Counted from the first letter of the stretch, positions 24,001 to 39,000 are shown. The stretch: DNA of 64,000 nt from Xiphydria camelus (GCA_963678675.1 OY783197.1:9117647-9181646), one strand, 5' to 3'. Numbers and translations are program-made. The notes: generated from the sequence alone by a model not told the origin.

Positions 24001-27000
24001 CTTTTTTCTAGCCGTGGAAGTAACGCGCCTTGTTACGTCTCATTCGTCGTTGTTCGTTACAGATTGTTCGGAAACGAAGATGTCGATTTGCGGACGTTGA
24101 CGCACCCGAATGCGGGTCGTCCGCCGACGCCGCCGCCGCCCGTGATCTCGGGAGAAGACGGCAAAGACGGCTGGGCGAAGCTCAAAACACCGACCTCGAA
24201 GAACGAGCGCGACAAGCAGCAGCAGCAGCCTGGCGGCGGTGTCGAGGAAAAGCGAGACAGGGATCGCAACCGGGATCGATTGGGCAGGCCACGATTGTTC
24301 AACAAGCTGCCTGACGATCCCAAGGAGAGGCGACGAACGCTCTCGATCGACGATCAGGATGTACGTCCGGGACGCCGAGGCAGAGATGGCGATAAGCCGG
24401 AGAGGAACGCCGACAGGAATATCGAAATTATCATGAAGCAAGCTGCTGAGCAGCTTAACCAGGGTTCCATCACCAAGTTGCAGTACAACACCCTCATTCA
24501 GGAAGTCTTGCAAATGAGCGAGGATCAAAAGTTGCGAGCGGCGCAGCGCAAGGAGAAAGAGATCGGCTCGATCGTCTGGGAGAAAGGCGTCAACAGTCTG
24601 GATCTAAACATGTCGGACAGAGCGCCGACCTTCAGTCCATCTAGCGACAACGAGGGACCGCGGGGCAAGGATCTGCCGATGTCGAGGAGCCAAAACGGAC
24701 CCAGATGGCAGAGTCAAATGTGGCAGCATCCCGACCCTTGGGCGCATCCCCCGGGGCCGCCCTATTCCGGCAGCTCGCAGGGACACTTCAACTCGGAATA
24801 CCGGCCGGTCGGGCCATGGCAGGGTCCACGACACTACGGTCCCTTGCGACTGGAGTACAATCAGTACCACGGTGGTTTCGGCGGGCCGAGTATGGGGCCC
24901 GGTCAGCGCCTGGGTCCCGGATTGACGGGTCCCCTCGGGCCGAGCGGACCGATGATGCCCGGCATGATGTCGAACGGGCCGATCGGCCCGATGGGAATGA
25001 GTGGTAGTCCGCTGCCCGGAATGTCGATGTCTGGAATGAACGGGCCGTCATCGATGATGATGAACAACGGACCGATGTCCTCCGGCCAGCTGCCGCCGGT
25101 CATGTCGAATCCGCACATCGGGCCCGGCGCGCTGGGCCATGGCCCGCCGGGTAGGAACCTCTCACCAGGCGCGATGTCCAAGTACGACTACGAAAGCGCC
25201 TACGGCGGCACACTTATGAAGAATTTCGGGCCGCACAGTCGCGAGCTGCCGCTCCCCGATCCCAAGCTGCTCGACGAGATTGCCGATGACACCATGAAGT
25301 CGATCAACATCGACACCATCCCAAGGGAGATCCGCTATTACGGGCAGACCGGCGTGGTGTTCATGAATTGGGACGACCCGAGGGAGATTGGCTTCCAAGA
25401 CGGAATAAGGAGGATCTTGATCGACGACAAGGACACGATCACTTGCGCCTTCAACGATCCCTACAAGGAATTCATGTACGACGGCGAGGTTCATCGGTAA
25501 GCGATTTTTCCCGGTTTCTCTCCTTAATTATACCATTTACTCTCACGTTTTACCATCATCTTTTACTTTTATGTCTTACTATTGATTTCTATATTTATTG
25601 CGCCCCTCTCCTTACTTCTTTGTGCTTACTTTTACTAAGTACTTCTAGTATTGATTTCCATCATTTACTTTCATTTTTTTACTTCTATTTTTTATTTTCA
25701 CTTTCTACGCCACCATTTTCCGCTACTATTCTTTCTCTTTTTCTTACGTCATTCTTTGTTACTTTTTATTATTATCGCTTTCGTACGTCCTTCATTTTAT
25801 GCTCTTAGGAGACAATGGCTTATCATTAAATGTCTTAGAACAAACGCATCTTCTTCTCTTTGTTACGCGGCTTCGAATGCGACGATTAACGAGAGACATA
25901 TTTCAGAATTCGATTGGGCGCGCCCACCAGGGAGCTGTACGTGAACGATCGCTGGTACGAGTGTTACTTCGGCGGCCCGGCCATCATGATCGATCTTGGT
26001 GGTAAGAAAGTGAGCGCGAAATTGGAGGGTCCGCCGCCGCAGGTGAAAATCGGAAGTGTCAAGAGGACCGACCTCGTCATCGCCAAGATCAATCTCATCA
26101 TCAACGCCAGGAACATGGTGCCCGTGTTCTTGGACGCGAAGCCGCAAATGTGAGTTCGCGATTCGTTTTTACCGCGAAAATCGCTTTTCTTTTTCTTTAC
26201 AAATTCGTCCTCCACAGATTCGAGATCGAGGGGAAGCCGCACACACTGGAGTTCATAGACTCCCTGAAAACAGTCCTGCTGAACGGGCGGCCGTTCAAAG
26301 TGGAGTTTGGCGGACTGCCGAAACCCATCATAGTCCGCGACAAGAAGCATTTCATCCGGTTCTCCGTGCTGCCGCGAGACGTGCGCGCTGGATACGTCAA
26401 GATTACCGGCATGCGGGGTGAGAGTCCCGTTGTGTCGCCGCGACGTTCTCCGCAATTGAGTAACAAGTCGAAAGTGGAACCGCTGCCAGCTCCGCCCAGT
26501 TTCCCGGCTCTCGAACCCGACTCGACGTCGCAAGACGGCTCGGATCTCACCTCCACTCCGAAACCAGGTAAGTATACGTTCCGCGAAGAATTTAGTTCGA
26601 GGATCGATGCGTTTTTTTCCGTTCCTCAGGGCTCTCAGTTATCAGTCACCTTTCTCAATATTTATCACTTTTATTTTGAAAGTCACTATTTTGTTATTAT
26701 TTTGAAGAAAAAGTCACTTGCTACTTTTTTTTTTGGAATCTGACGATTTTACGGTTTTGTAGGTAAAGTACGTTACAAAGCAGGAAACGACTATTTGACG
26801 AGGAAAAGGATAACAAAATTCGGTCTGAGGAATTTAAGTATAAAATAAAAAAATTGAAGGCAAACTTAATTAATATACATTCAAGTTGTCCTTTAATGTT
26901 TCTAATCATATTGAGTTAAACGTGAAGTCGAAAAAAGAAGTCGAACTTAATTAATATGTTCACTAAAGAGTAAACTGATTTTCTTCTTTTATATTTCTAA

Positions 27001-30000
27001 TCGTATTGCGCTCTGATTGTTAGTAAACGTCATTGATATAATTATTAGTCTACAAAAAGTTTCAGTCGGAAAAAAATCAGTTTAGTTTTTAGTGAATATT
27101 GATATATTAATTAAAAAATAAACTGATTATTTTCTTTACATTAATGTTTGACTTCTTTTCTCGATTTCACGCTCAACTCAATACGACTAGAAACATGAAA
27201 GGACAACTTGAACGTATATTAATTAAGTTTGTCTTCATTTTTTTATTTCATGCTGTTATTATAATAAAAGACTGCCCAGCAAATTGTTTTATAAAATACG
27301 TCTATTCGCCAAAGTTCAAATGTTATGTTTAATGTTTTATAGTTTTAGAAATAAATAACGTTTATAGTTGATTCTTATTATTAAAACTCTAATTACTCAT
27401 TCGAGAGTTTCTTAAATGATGGTAATAATGAATGGTTTTCGGTAACTATATAATATTTTAGTCATTATTTTCACAACTTTCCTCACTTTTACCACTACTT
27501 TAATTAACTACGCATTTTACTATGCTGAGAGCCCTGCATTCCGGGGAAGGGACAGTCAATGACTTTCGTAACGAATTATTTGTTGCAGACTTGCAATTAG
27601 ATATCCTTTCGTCGGTACTGCCGTCGGCGATGGCGCCTTCGTCCGGCTTGTCGTACCAGGCGGAACGATTGGAAAGCTCGCCGGGACCTGCGCCCGTCTT
27701 ACCGCTGTCGCTCAATATGAGCGAACTGTTCCAGAGGCTGGTGGAAACCGGCATCGTACCGAACGTGGAATCGAAGAAACCGGAAGAGGAGGAGAAGAAG
27801 AATCACGAGGTCATTCCTGTGTCCTTCGACAAACCGGAGACTCTGAAGATGTGAGTATTCTTGATTGTGCTTACCGACGATTTATAGAGTTCGGTCGAAC
27901 TTTGCGTATTTCGCGACAGCCGATTTTGTCTATTTTCCTTCAAACGCGAGTTTAACTGCTCGGTTTTAGCATCGTGCGACGTAAATTTATATGCATAGAG
28001 AAATTGATTATTGCGCAAGCGTGTATTGTGTAAGAATGAGAGGAAGCTCCTAGAAAATACGTGACGCCCAACGCGATTCGGTTAAGTTTCTCACGGGGGG
28101 GCCAAATCTGACTGTCGCACTATGGACGGAAACGCCGAAAAGGTAACGGATTAACCTGAATTCGGGTACCCCAGGGTTTTCGGGGTCGCTGATTACGAAT
28201 CCGAGGCCAGAATTGCAAAATTCCTAGATGGCGCCACGATACGGCACATGCGCGGATCAAATCTTGACGTAAAATTGAGTAATTGCCCTGAATTCGAGTA
28301 CCCGGGGGTTTTTGGGGTTGCTGATTACGAATCCGAGACTAAAATTGCAAAATTCCTAGATGGCGCCACGATACGGTGCATGCGCCGTATCGTGGCGCCA
28401 TCTACTAATTTGGCAATTCTGGCCTCGGATTCGTAATCAGCGTCCCCAAAAACCCTCGGGTACCCGAATTCAGGGCAATTACTCAATTTTACGTCGAGAT
28501 TTGATCCGCGCATGCGCCGTATTGTGGCGCCATCTAGGAATTTTGCAATTCTGGCCTCAGATTCGTAATCAGCGACCCTGAAAACCCTGGGGTACCCGAA
28601 TTCAGGTCAATCCGTTAACTTTTCGACATTATAAAGGACCCATTGTATTATAATTATAAATTAATAAAAAGTATACTATAATGTGTATATTTTTAATATT
28701 TCTATGTTGTATATTATAAATTTAGATTTCAGTGCTTATTCCATTAAATTCCTTTTAAAAACCCAACTGAAAATCATGTTTAACTTGAACAAGAAAAGCG
28801 TCACCCGTACTTGGGTGACGGGGGCCCCCACGGAAGCACACCCGTCACCCAGATTCGGGTGACGCGGCGACGAACGTGTTAAAATCTTTACGAGATTAAG
28901 CTCCAGGTTCACCATCAACGACTTGAAAGTTAAACTTTGTTTAAACAGAGAAATAGCCAATTAAATACTTAAAATCTTAAGTTAAATGTTGTTTATCTCT
29001 TAAACTTTGGTTATGAAATTGATAAATTGTACCGTAGCTGACCGTTTTCGCATTGAGATTGTATAATTTTTTGCGTACGGTGTATTTTTCGCTGATGTTT
29101 CGTCTGCGATGAATGGGAACATTTTTCTTTGTTTATCAAAGTTTCTAACATTCCACAGCTTGATTGAAAAATCAATCTCAAAAAGAAATACTATAAATTT
29201 ATAATACCGCGTTAATCTTCGATGTAACGATAAAATATTGCCAGGTTCGTGAGAATCATTTGCGTTCCGTTATTTCTAGCAAACAACCGGCAATCGCGGC
29301 GGCGTTGTACAATGGCATGCAGTGCAGCTCTTGTGGCGCGAGGTTCGCGCCGGAATTGGCGACCAGATACAGCCACCACTTAGACTGGCACTTCAGACAA
29401 AACAGGCGGGAGAGGGACTCCGCGAGAAAAGCTCACTCGAGGCCTTGGTACTACGACGTCAGCGATTGGATACAGTTCGAGGAGATCGAAGACTTGGAGG
29501 ACAGAGGTACGGAGGCTGCGAAACCTTTCTAGTCCGCTTTTTCATAATCTCTGAGTGTAGGATTCATTCGATGATTCAAATCGTTTCATTTATACTTTCT
29601 TTCGCGTGTTCCTCGCCTTCCTTCTATGGCGTATACGTAAAATCGCTCTGAGTTTGAAAAAAGATTTATACGACCAATATATATATTGAGTTAGGGAAAA
29701 AAGTGAACGTTACGAAGTTTTCCTTTGTAGTCGCTATATCGCGAAACTTTAATTTTTACGGTGGAAGTAACAGTCTTGTTCATTATACCATCAAAAGATC
29801 CGTAAAATGCAGTTTTAGGACCATAGGTATCAATTGAAGATCATAATATAGAAAGGTGCTAAATTCCAAACGCCTAAAATTTCAGTATTTCTGAGTTGTT
29901 TTTGTTAAAGAAGCTTTTATAACATCTTTCGTGAATAGTTATTTTTGTTATGAGGGCGTGAAGCGCCGTTTTTAACGAGTGTGAAGTTTCGCTCGGGCGG

Positions 30001-33000
30001 CAATCACACTCGTTAAAACGGCGCAAAACAATCGAATAACGAATTCTATTTTTTGTCACTAAGGGCCGGTTTTACCAACAGGTATAAACGCGGTATAGCG
30101 CTATACTGAGAATAACCATAAGGCTTATTGCTGGTTATTCTCAGTATAGCGCTATACCGCGTTTATACCGTGTTGGTAAAACCGGCCCTAAGTGTCAAAT
30201 ACGAGAGGTTGACGATTTCACGCACTGCGCAGGTTATTTCACGCACTGCGTAACTTTTCACGAATTGGTGTGTGAAAGATGATTTCACATGCGTCGAGGA
30301 CGCCCATGAAACCGAGTATTTGACACTGAGTGACAAAATAGCTTTTTTTTTCTCATTTTTGGCACTTAGCACTTTTCTAGATTATGGTCTTCAATTATCA
30401 GTTGAGACATCGGCTTTAATTCTAATTATCTATACAGGGTCTTCAAAAAGTCCCGGTATGGCTGATTATCTCAGCGGGAAATCATTTTAGAGAAAAATGT
30501 TTAATACAAAACTTAGGATTTTTCCCTGACTACCCAATGGTCATATTGGATTTGACCTTGACCATGACTTTCAAGGTCAAATTGATCTTTTTAAATGCGA
30601 ACCCCTATTTTTGATACCGGAAATGAAAAGAGCGGGAAATTTCACATTCAAATATGTCCTTGATCATTTTTTTCATGTGACCTTTATGGTCAGCGGAGCA
30701 CAGTGGGAAATTTCCCTGAATTAGAGAAGGACAACATTCTTAATGGCTTATTCAACTTAAACCAGATTCGGTATTGGCAATCGACATTGGATGCTCGCCA
30801 TCTGATGGCAGATCCCCCATGGGGGATCTGAAGTATGGACAGCTGGTTGTGTTTAGTTAATGAAATTTACGTGAGAATATATAAAGTTTAAAGAATATAA
30901 TGAGTGGTGTAAGCTTCGTAGAACGAATAAAAAAAAAGGAAAGTCTTGTGCAGTTAGTGGCTGCGAAAGTAATTTGAAAAAAACATTTATCCTTGTGTTT
31001 TCACGATTTTCCAAAACCAAATGAACGCGTAGTATACATTGAAAACCTGTTTGGAAAATTAGAAAAAAAAATAGATAAATTTGAGGCATGGCAACATGCT
31101 ACAGAATGAAACGTGCTACGTTAAATGAGACGTTTGAAGACAGAAAGCTATCAAACTGATACAACCGGGTGTCACATTTTCCACATTTCTACCAATTTTT
31201 ATGATGTGATTAGCATTAAGGACACGATTTTCTTCAATCACATTGCGATGGGAAGGATTTGTTTGGGCCCAATCATAAATTTGATCTACAGTAATTAACA
31301 TTTTTACTATTTTCTCACAAATCGCGTGTATTGTCGAATGGTCTAGGTCTTATTCGGCACCATATTGGTTAGGTCACGCCCCCATGTCGATTCCCAATAG
31401 GGGGTTTTTTGGGTCGCTGATCACGAATCTGAAGTCAGATTTCAAAAATTCAAGATGGCGGATCCAATATGGCGGACGAGATTTTCGAAAATTGACGGAT
31501 TCGTGCCAAATTTGGTATAAGTGGTTTTTTTGGGTCGCTGATCACTAATCAAATCTTCCAAATCAAAATTTTCCAAATTTGGCACGAATCCGTCAATTTT
31601 CGAAAATCTCGTCCGCCATATTGCATTCGCCATCTTGAATCTTTGAAACCTGACTCCAGATTCGTGATCAGCGACCCAAAAAACCCCCTATACCATATTT
31701 AGTTTAAGTTGAATAAGCCATTAAAGCTAGGAATCCACTACACTCGACTCGACTCGACTCGACACGACACGACTCGACACGACACGGTGACAAAAATTTG
31801 CGTGGTGTGTCCACTGAAATCGACGCGACACGACTCGACGCTACTCGACACGACGGTAGTGCTTCGTCCTTTCAAATTTTAACGTACAAGGATACATCGT
31901 GTGTGTATGGCTCTATAATTTTTTCAATTATTGCTTCTCTGTAACATCTATACAGATAGAAATTTACTATATACCTATTTATGTTTACTTGGTCTATTCA
32001 AGGCTTTTGAGATTTCTTCTCAAGCTTCGTTGCGTATATTTTGGTCTCTATATTTCAAACTATGTATATTTTACAGCATCTTATATGCTCTAACTTTATT
32101 AATGAGATCCTCCTCCATTCCTCTGCGAAATTAATGTAAAATCTTCGAACTGCTCTTCTCGACTTTCCAAGCAAGACTGCCGCAATTCAACTGTTCGCTC
32201 ATCGGTCCATATCTCGATGTGCACGCAAACCGTGTCCACTAGGCTCGACTCGACTCGACGCGACAAATTTCTGGCCAGCCAGAAAAGTGTCGTGTCGAGT
32301 CGTGTCGAGCCTAGTGGATTTCTACGCCATTTAAATACACGGAAAATCATGCGATCAGAAACGCGTCGTGTCGAGTCGCGTCGAATCGTGTCGTGTCGAG
32401 TCGAGTCGAGTGTAGTGGATTCCTAGCTTAAGAGAATGTTGTCCTTCTAATTCCCGGAAATTTCCCACTGTGCTCCGCTGACCATAAAGGTCACATGAAA
32501 AAAATGATCAAGGACATATTTGAATGTGAAATTTCCCGCTCTTTTCATTTCCGGTATCAAAAATAGGGGTTCGCATTTAAAAAGATCGATTTGACCTTGA
32601 TATGACCTTGAAAGGCATGGTCAAGGTCAAATCCAATATGACCATTGGGTAGCCATGGAAAAATCCTAAAAGTTTTGCATTAAACATTCTTCTCTAAAAT
32701 GATTTCCCGCTGAGATAATCAGCCGTACCGGGACTTTTTGAAGACCCTGTATAGTTACTTTTAAATTTTTAGCTGAAGATTATATTTCGATCTACAGAAT
32801 ATATTTCTACACTAATGCTAATGAAAGAAATCAACGCAAAGAATTAACCGCGTTTTAAGCACCTTCTCACACGTAACGACAAAATGTAATACTTCCTCAT
32901 AGCGCAAAGCTGGTTCGAGACGGAAAAGCAAACTGCGGAGACAGAAGGCGCGATCACTGAGGACTCGCCGCAGGAAACCGTACAACCGAGCGTGCCGACG

Positions 33001-36000
33001 GGATCCGACGAGGATACCCGCTGCCAAGTGTGTCACGATGCCTTCGAGCAGTTCTACAACGAGGAGAAGGAGGAGTGGCACTTGAGGCCGGCGGTTAGTT
33101 ACGAGGCGAAGAACTTCCATCCGCTGTGCCTGGAAGATCACAAGGTAAGGAAACTCTGCGGCTATCCCCGTACGCGTGACACTCCCATTAGCCCGCTCGG
33201 ACCACTTGGACTCGCGCATCTCGTGTTAATGAATTTTTCATTTTTTGCATCTTACAAAAATAGGAAAAAAATCTTGTGGTATGTGCTTCATAATCAATAT
33301 TCGCATAAGTTACACCTATAGACACCCTAGCAATCCCGCCCTGGAATAATCAATGCGACCGTTGCGTTGTTAGCGTTTATATTTGTCGGAGATGTCACAA
33401 ATTGTGTTTGATCGCAAGTCAGTGGGGTGTACCTTTCGTTATTGATTCTACGTTTGCCCCTTGAATGCTTCCAACCGAAGTGATCGCTGGCGATGTGCAT
33501 ATCATAGACTAGAAATGCGGAACGTTTTTTGTCCTCGAGTCGAGTAGTTAAGTGTTACCACCTGATTTTAATTTAGAAATAAATGGATGGGGGTACATAT
33601 GTGTGCTCCGAAGGGAATGTAGATTTGCAGATCGTCGAGGACGCTACGGTTTGACCAAACATTGCGGGGCGTGAGTCTCTTCATCCCGAAGTCAACTCTT
33701 TTCACTCGGAAACATTTCCTAGCTCGGGTATTCTTTTAACTAATATTTTTTTTCGATTCGTACAGTCTTGCCATATCTTGGCGAATACACATTGGTAGAA
33801 TTAGGCCATACTTTATGTCAAAATCTTCGGCTGGAATCTCATACTCGAGGTACGAACGCGTGTCGCGACAATAGATGCGAGCTTCTCGAAATAGGTGCAG
33901 GTATTCCGATTGTTTGTCATGAACTCCATTCTTTAGAAATTCTCAAGACTCCAGGTTGAATTCACAAAAGCGTTCCAAGAGTTCTATAATACTTTCCCGT
34001 AAACTGACAAAATATATCTTTTTCTTCCAAATTCGAATATGCATATTTAATCGATTCCTTTAAATACTGCATTTAAAAATTGACTGGAATCTTTATCAAT
34101 CTATATTTAAATATTTCGGCGCTCAATAATGTAGAATTATAATATTCTCGGTCAATTTTAACTAGAGTATACTTCCATAATTCATCGTTTTACGAAAGAA
34201 TTTTTTAGACAAAAATTATTCGGCTTCATGGAAAACGTACGATACACGCGACGAATATTTGGTAGTGCGTGTTATCACGAGACAGGATAATCATTTTTAT
34301 TTTTTCAAACGAAATTCGACATTTCGTTTTTATAACGTTACGTGGGCTGTGTTCTTGCTGTGAATCTCCACATACGGAGTCTGGAAGAGTCTTTGACATA
34401 CATAACGAACTTCGTAATACAGCGGGACGGCCTACAGAGGGGGTTCTCAAAATAATTTCCTCGTTCGTTACTCTCCGAATCGCCAACAGTGGTAACACTT
34501 GCTCGAGTAGTGACGTCGAATCGGACTGTGCATGACGCTCAAATTTGCATGCTGATTTTGCAATCGTTCGGAAATACCCTCCAATCGTAGAGCGCACACG
34601 GAACGCCAAGTTTCTTTCCACCAAAAACGTTCGATCCTCGAACCAAATTAACTATTTAACTACGATAACGGTTCTTAAACGCGCCGATAATTAAGGCCGA
34701 CGTTATCGTTTTAGCGCGTCATGGAGAAGACCGCCTCAACGCTGGAGGAGTCGATCGCCGAAGCGGAGGAGGAGAAGAAAGAAGGCACCGAAGATACGGA
34801 CACCGCAACTAAAGAGTCGGGCGACAAGGAATCGAACGAGGAATTACTCGCGAAAGATTCAGAGGCCGACGAAAAACCTACCGACGAAGTGATGACAGAG
34901 GCGCGAGGCGAGGGCGAAAGTACCGAAGCGCCCGAAGAATCGGTGGATAAATCGGCGGAGCCCGACGATGCGATGAACAAAGACGAAGAGTCGGGCAATG
35001 CCGAAGGCGATAAAGAGAACGCGGGCTCCCAGGTGGACGGGGAGAAAGACAAAGAGCTCGTTGACGATCTAGCGCTTGGGAATGTTAAGATCAAAGAGGA
35101 GCCTATTGATGCAGAGGAGGAGGAGAGGGACGAAGGAGAGATGGACCCATCGCAGCAGGAGGATCAAGAAGCGTCGTTCGCCAATGTCGAAGTTAAAACA
35201 GAACCTGTCGATCCGGAGCCTGGTAAGTTTGCTCGACGGTCGAATTCGATATCTCGAGAATTTACGGACGAGTTCGGGAATTATTTGCAATCGATAGGAT
35301 CGAATTCTGAGTCGATTTTTATAGTTCCCGTATTGTTGGAAAACAGAAACTATAATTCGGTCCGTTCGTCAGTTTTATTACTCGGTCGCGTTAAAATTAA
35401 AACTTAGGTTTCACGAGAGCGAATGAATATATCATGAAATTCGGGAAATCGAGGGAAAGATCCGTGAATTGATCGAGAATTCCGTATTTTTGGGTGTACG
35501 TATACACAGTAGCGATCATAAGTTTAAGACTGTCGCTGAACTAGTTCCTATTTTTTAAATCTGCTGTCGAATTTGATGAAATTTGGTAGATTTAAAATTT
35601 ATTGAAAAATATGAAACCCGTTTTTATGGAATTAATTTAACTTGTATTAGTGATAAGCCAGCTCCCCAAAGTTTACCGCTTTAAAGAAACTTCTGAGCAA
35701 AAAGAGATACAATAAAAGCGTTAATGCAAAATTTGTTTAGTCTTTTAAACCAAACAACTTTTATTTACGAGTTTTTCTTATTTCTCGCTTTACTTGAACT
35801 CGACACACTCGAAGCGGGATACGATAAAATATTTTAAATAAAAATTGTTTAGTTTTTGAAGTCAAGATAAATCTAAAAGATTTTATTGTTTTTCGCTTTG
35901 TTTAAAAGCTAGCTTCAAATGGATCAAAATTTGAAGATTGGTTCATTCAAATTATCTTATGAGAAAACTGAGACATAAGGGAAACTTTTAAATAAAAGTG

Positions 36001-39000
36001 GTTCGGTTTAAAGATTAAACAACTTTTGCATTAAAGCTTTTCCAATAGCTCGCTTTACTTAAAAATGTATTTAGAGCGGTACATTTTAGGGAACTGGTTT
36101 ACTAGCTTAAATAAAAATTAAATTAATCTCACGAAAAGGAGTTTCGTATTTTTCAATAAACTTTAAATGTACGGAGTTTCATCAAATTCGACGGAGGATT
36201 TAAAAAATGGAAACTATTTTAGCGACCGCTACTGTATGTTAAAACTTAAACTTATATAAACTTAAACTTAACTTGTATAAACTTATCACCGCTACCTACT
36301 GTATGTTTAAACATTGCATGCCTTTGATAACGACCAGACATGGTCGAACCACCGATTCTTTAACTTCATACAAGTTGCAGTTGGGAATTACACTTAAAAG
36401 TTTCGAGAAAGATCAGAATTACGGGTACTTACTACGACTTTATCATTTATTACTTTTCAAGAATAGCCTCATTCGGAGATGACTGACTGGGGTCGCATAC
36501 AGTGCCCCATGTAGAGTCGTAGGTTGAAACTGTGCGCAGAACCCCGATTATCCGGGATGACCCCGAGATTTTCAATCTAATTTTGTAATTAACAATTTTT
36601 TTATGACAACAGGAACGGTAAAACACCTTGATTTCTAAACCGCCAGTTGGCTAATTATTAATATCAACTATTGAACAATCCAGAAATCAAATGCTCTGCA
36701 TCTGCTATTATGGAAAAAAAATGCATCCAAACTGATGCAACTGCGTGATTTCAATTTATTATTCGTGATTTTTAGTTATCCGGGATCTTTCAGGTCCCAC
36801 GAATGCCGGATAATCGAGGTCCTACTGCATAAATCTAATTAGGAGAAGTGTACGCTAATAGTAGTCCGCGTAAGACTATGAGCGTACAACTAGCAGATAC
36901 TATACAATATATATAGTCTATTATGGCACGCTTTCGTGCGTAGTTTCAGTCTCCGATTCTACACGTATTTAGTAATACTAATAACAATACGTAAAAGGTT
37001 TTATGCTATATTTAGTTAACTAACAACATCCACATAATCAGCAGCGCCGATTAGTAATCGATATGGAAATCGTGACGAGTTTTTCTCACAATCGGTTGTA
37101 CTGAGGGGCCTGCTACTTGATTTTGTAACTCGTTATCGATAATTTTCTATAAATTTAACTTTTTAACATACGCTTCATGATATTATGAAGAAACGTACTA
37201 CACGGAGGAAAGTTTACGATATTGACAACTTTTCGACAATCGATTATGGATTTCTCATGATCTGTTTGTATTTGGAATGAGATATTTGCTGATGCATGCG
37301 CTAAAAGGAAAGTTTGAAAAATCAATTGCGGCTAAAACGCCGTGGAAAGCATGAGACTATCGCCTGCATTGCAAAACTGTATTCGGATACATGTATACAT
37401 AGTAGATTGGAAATATTGAAAAAGCATCGACGGTAGAACCACTGAAACGATGACTGACCGGATTTTCGAAGATTAAATCGTCATTACCGTGTCTATTTCT
37501 TTAACTTCATAAATTTTTATTGTTTGGTAGAACGATTTCGTGACTTATAAGTCACGCATAATAAATGTGAGAATGAAAAATGTTTTTTAAGTTCGGAACA
37601 AAAATTCTAAAAACGAGAGGCTATACCTATCGGATCGAGGATTTGATGAAATTTTAAGGAACCAGTTAAGGATGTTTCGCCCCTATTGCAGAGGGGCTGT
37701 GGAGGTGGAAGGGAACAATACGGTTTTCGTCAGAGTTCCAATCCCTGAACAAAAAAAAATGATTCTTTAATAACCTCCATGAAGTTATATTTCATGATAT
37801 CGGTCGAGCAATTATTTTTCTGTAACTTTACTTTATTATCTGTATCCTTAAAGTGTGTCAAAAAAATGATGAACAGCGGCAACGTCGCCCCATAGAGTGT
37901 TATAGAGAAGTGTGGTGGCACAAGTTGGTAACATTGCCTCACTAGAGCTTACTAGTTAAAGCCCCGAATTATTAACAACATCCAACAAAAATAATATAAA
38001 TTATAGTGAAAAGTGCTGTTTAAATGTATAAACATTAATCATTGCGATTAATAATTTTCACAAAACGTGAGCTCTCCGTACACCCTCGAGCTCAGATTCT
38101 AATCACATGGGGAATTTTCAAAATGTAATTTTTAAACGTAACAGCCAATTAGCAATTAAATCTCATACTTTCATTAGCTAATGCGCCCTTTGCCCTGGCT
38201 AATGAAAGCATGATAATTAATTATTCATTGGTTAGTATATTGAAATATGACATTTTGAAAATTCCCCATGATTAGAATCTGAGCTCGAGGGTGTACAATA
38301 TGTCCCGTGGATATAAAACGCAAGTATTTGAATTTCCCCCATATTTGACTTTGGTAGTGTTTGGAACGGTGCTGTAGTTAGAGTTGGCTTCAGAAGAGTG
38401 CGCTGCGTTCTTACGAGCCGTGTTTCCGCGAAACCTGTATGATTATTTCTCATCACTTCTACATATTATTTATCATTATTTTTACAAATTCAGTTAATTT
38501 CGAGGTTAGACGCTTCGATCTCCCGAATTTACAGTTCCCGGGAAATCAGACGTTTTACACTTTTCACTCTCGAAACGGCTCGTAAGTACGCAGCGCACTC
38601 TTCTGAAGCCAACTCTAACTGCAGCACCGTTCCAAACACTACCAAAGTCAAATGTCAGGGAAATTCAAATACTTGCGTTATCCACGGAACATACTGTATA
38701 TGCTACACAGAAGATGTAACGCTTTTAACTCCAACTTTTGCCACTAGAGCGCATGACGGTACCCATGCACGATCCCTCTACTTGGCGCGCCCTAGCCTTG
38801 GAATAAAGGCTAAAAAGAAACATAGACGTATAAAGAACTCGTCGAAATCTCCGACTCGATAAAAACCTCTCTTAGTAAATTGAAAATAATTTGTTAACTG
38901 CAAAAAGCATACGCGAGTTAGGCTCCATAGGACCGCGCGGAGTGTAATTTGTATAATTTGGTCAATGATTCGACAAATGGCAAAACTACAGCAATCTAGC

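Larger units (their letters stand above)
30435..32749. mobile_element. 2.3-kb TIR element, TA-flanked, carrying THAP remnants
   Basis: TIRs of about 310 bp (30435-30745 and 32435-32749) begin CAGGGTCTTCAAAAAGTCCC and sit next to TA on both sides (30433-30434, 32750-32751). A TA target suggests Tc1/mariner-type insertion, but long TIRs and an internal THAP-domain fossil are not classical for that group. Two younger elements are nested inside (31398-31690 and 31725-32428). It lies in Pcf11 intron 12, in the last kilobases before exon 13. Confidence 0.7.

Noticed and set aside
24040..24528. 162-codon minus-strand ORF
   Set aside because: Antisense shadow of Pcf11 exon 8.
25964..26533. 189-codon minus-strand ORF
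   Set aside because: Antisense shadow of Pcf11 exons 9 and 10.
29238..29279. Pcf11 exon 12 starting at the AG of 29244
   Set aside because: Joining exon 11 to that acceptor puts the zinc-finger exon out of frame; the AG at 29278-29279 keeps it in frame.
31735..32430. CRISPR-like short repeats (CGACT/CGACA)
   Set aside because: Contiguous pentamers without unique spacers, in an insect TIR element; not a CRISPR array.
34226..34624. 132-codon minus-strand ORF in Pcf11 intron 13
   Set aside because: No recognisable motif or splice context.
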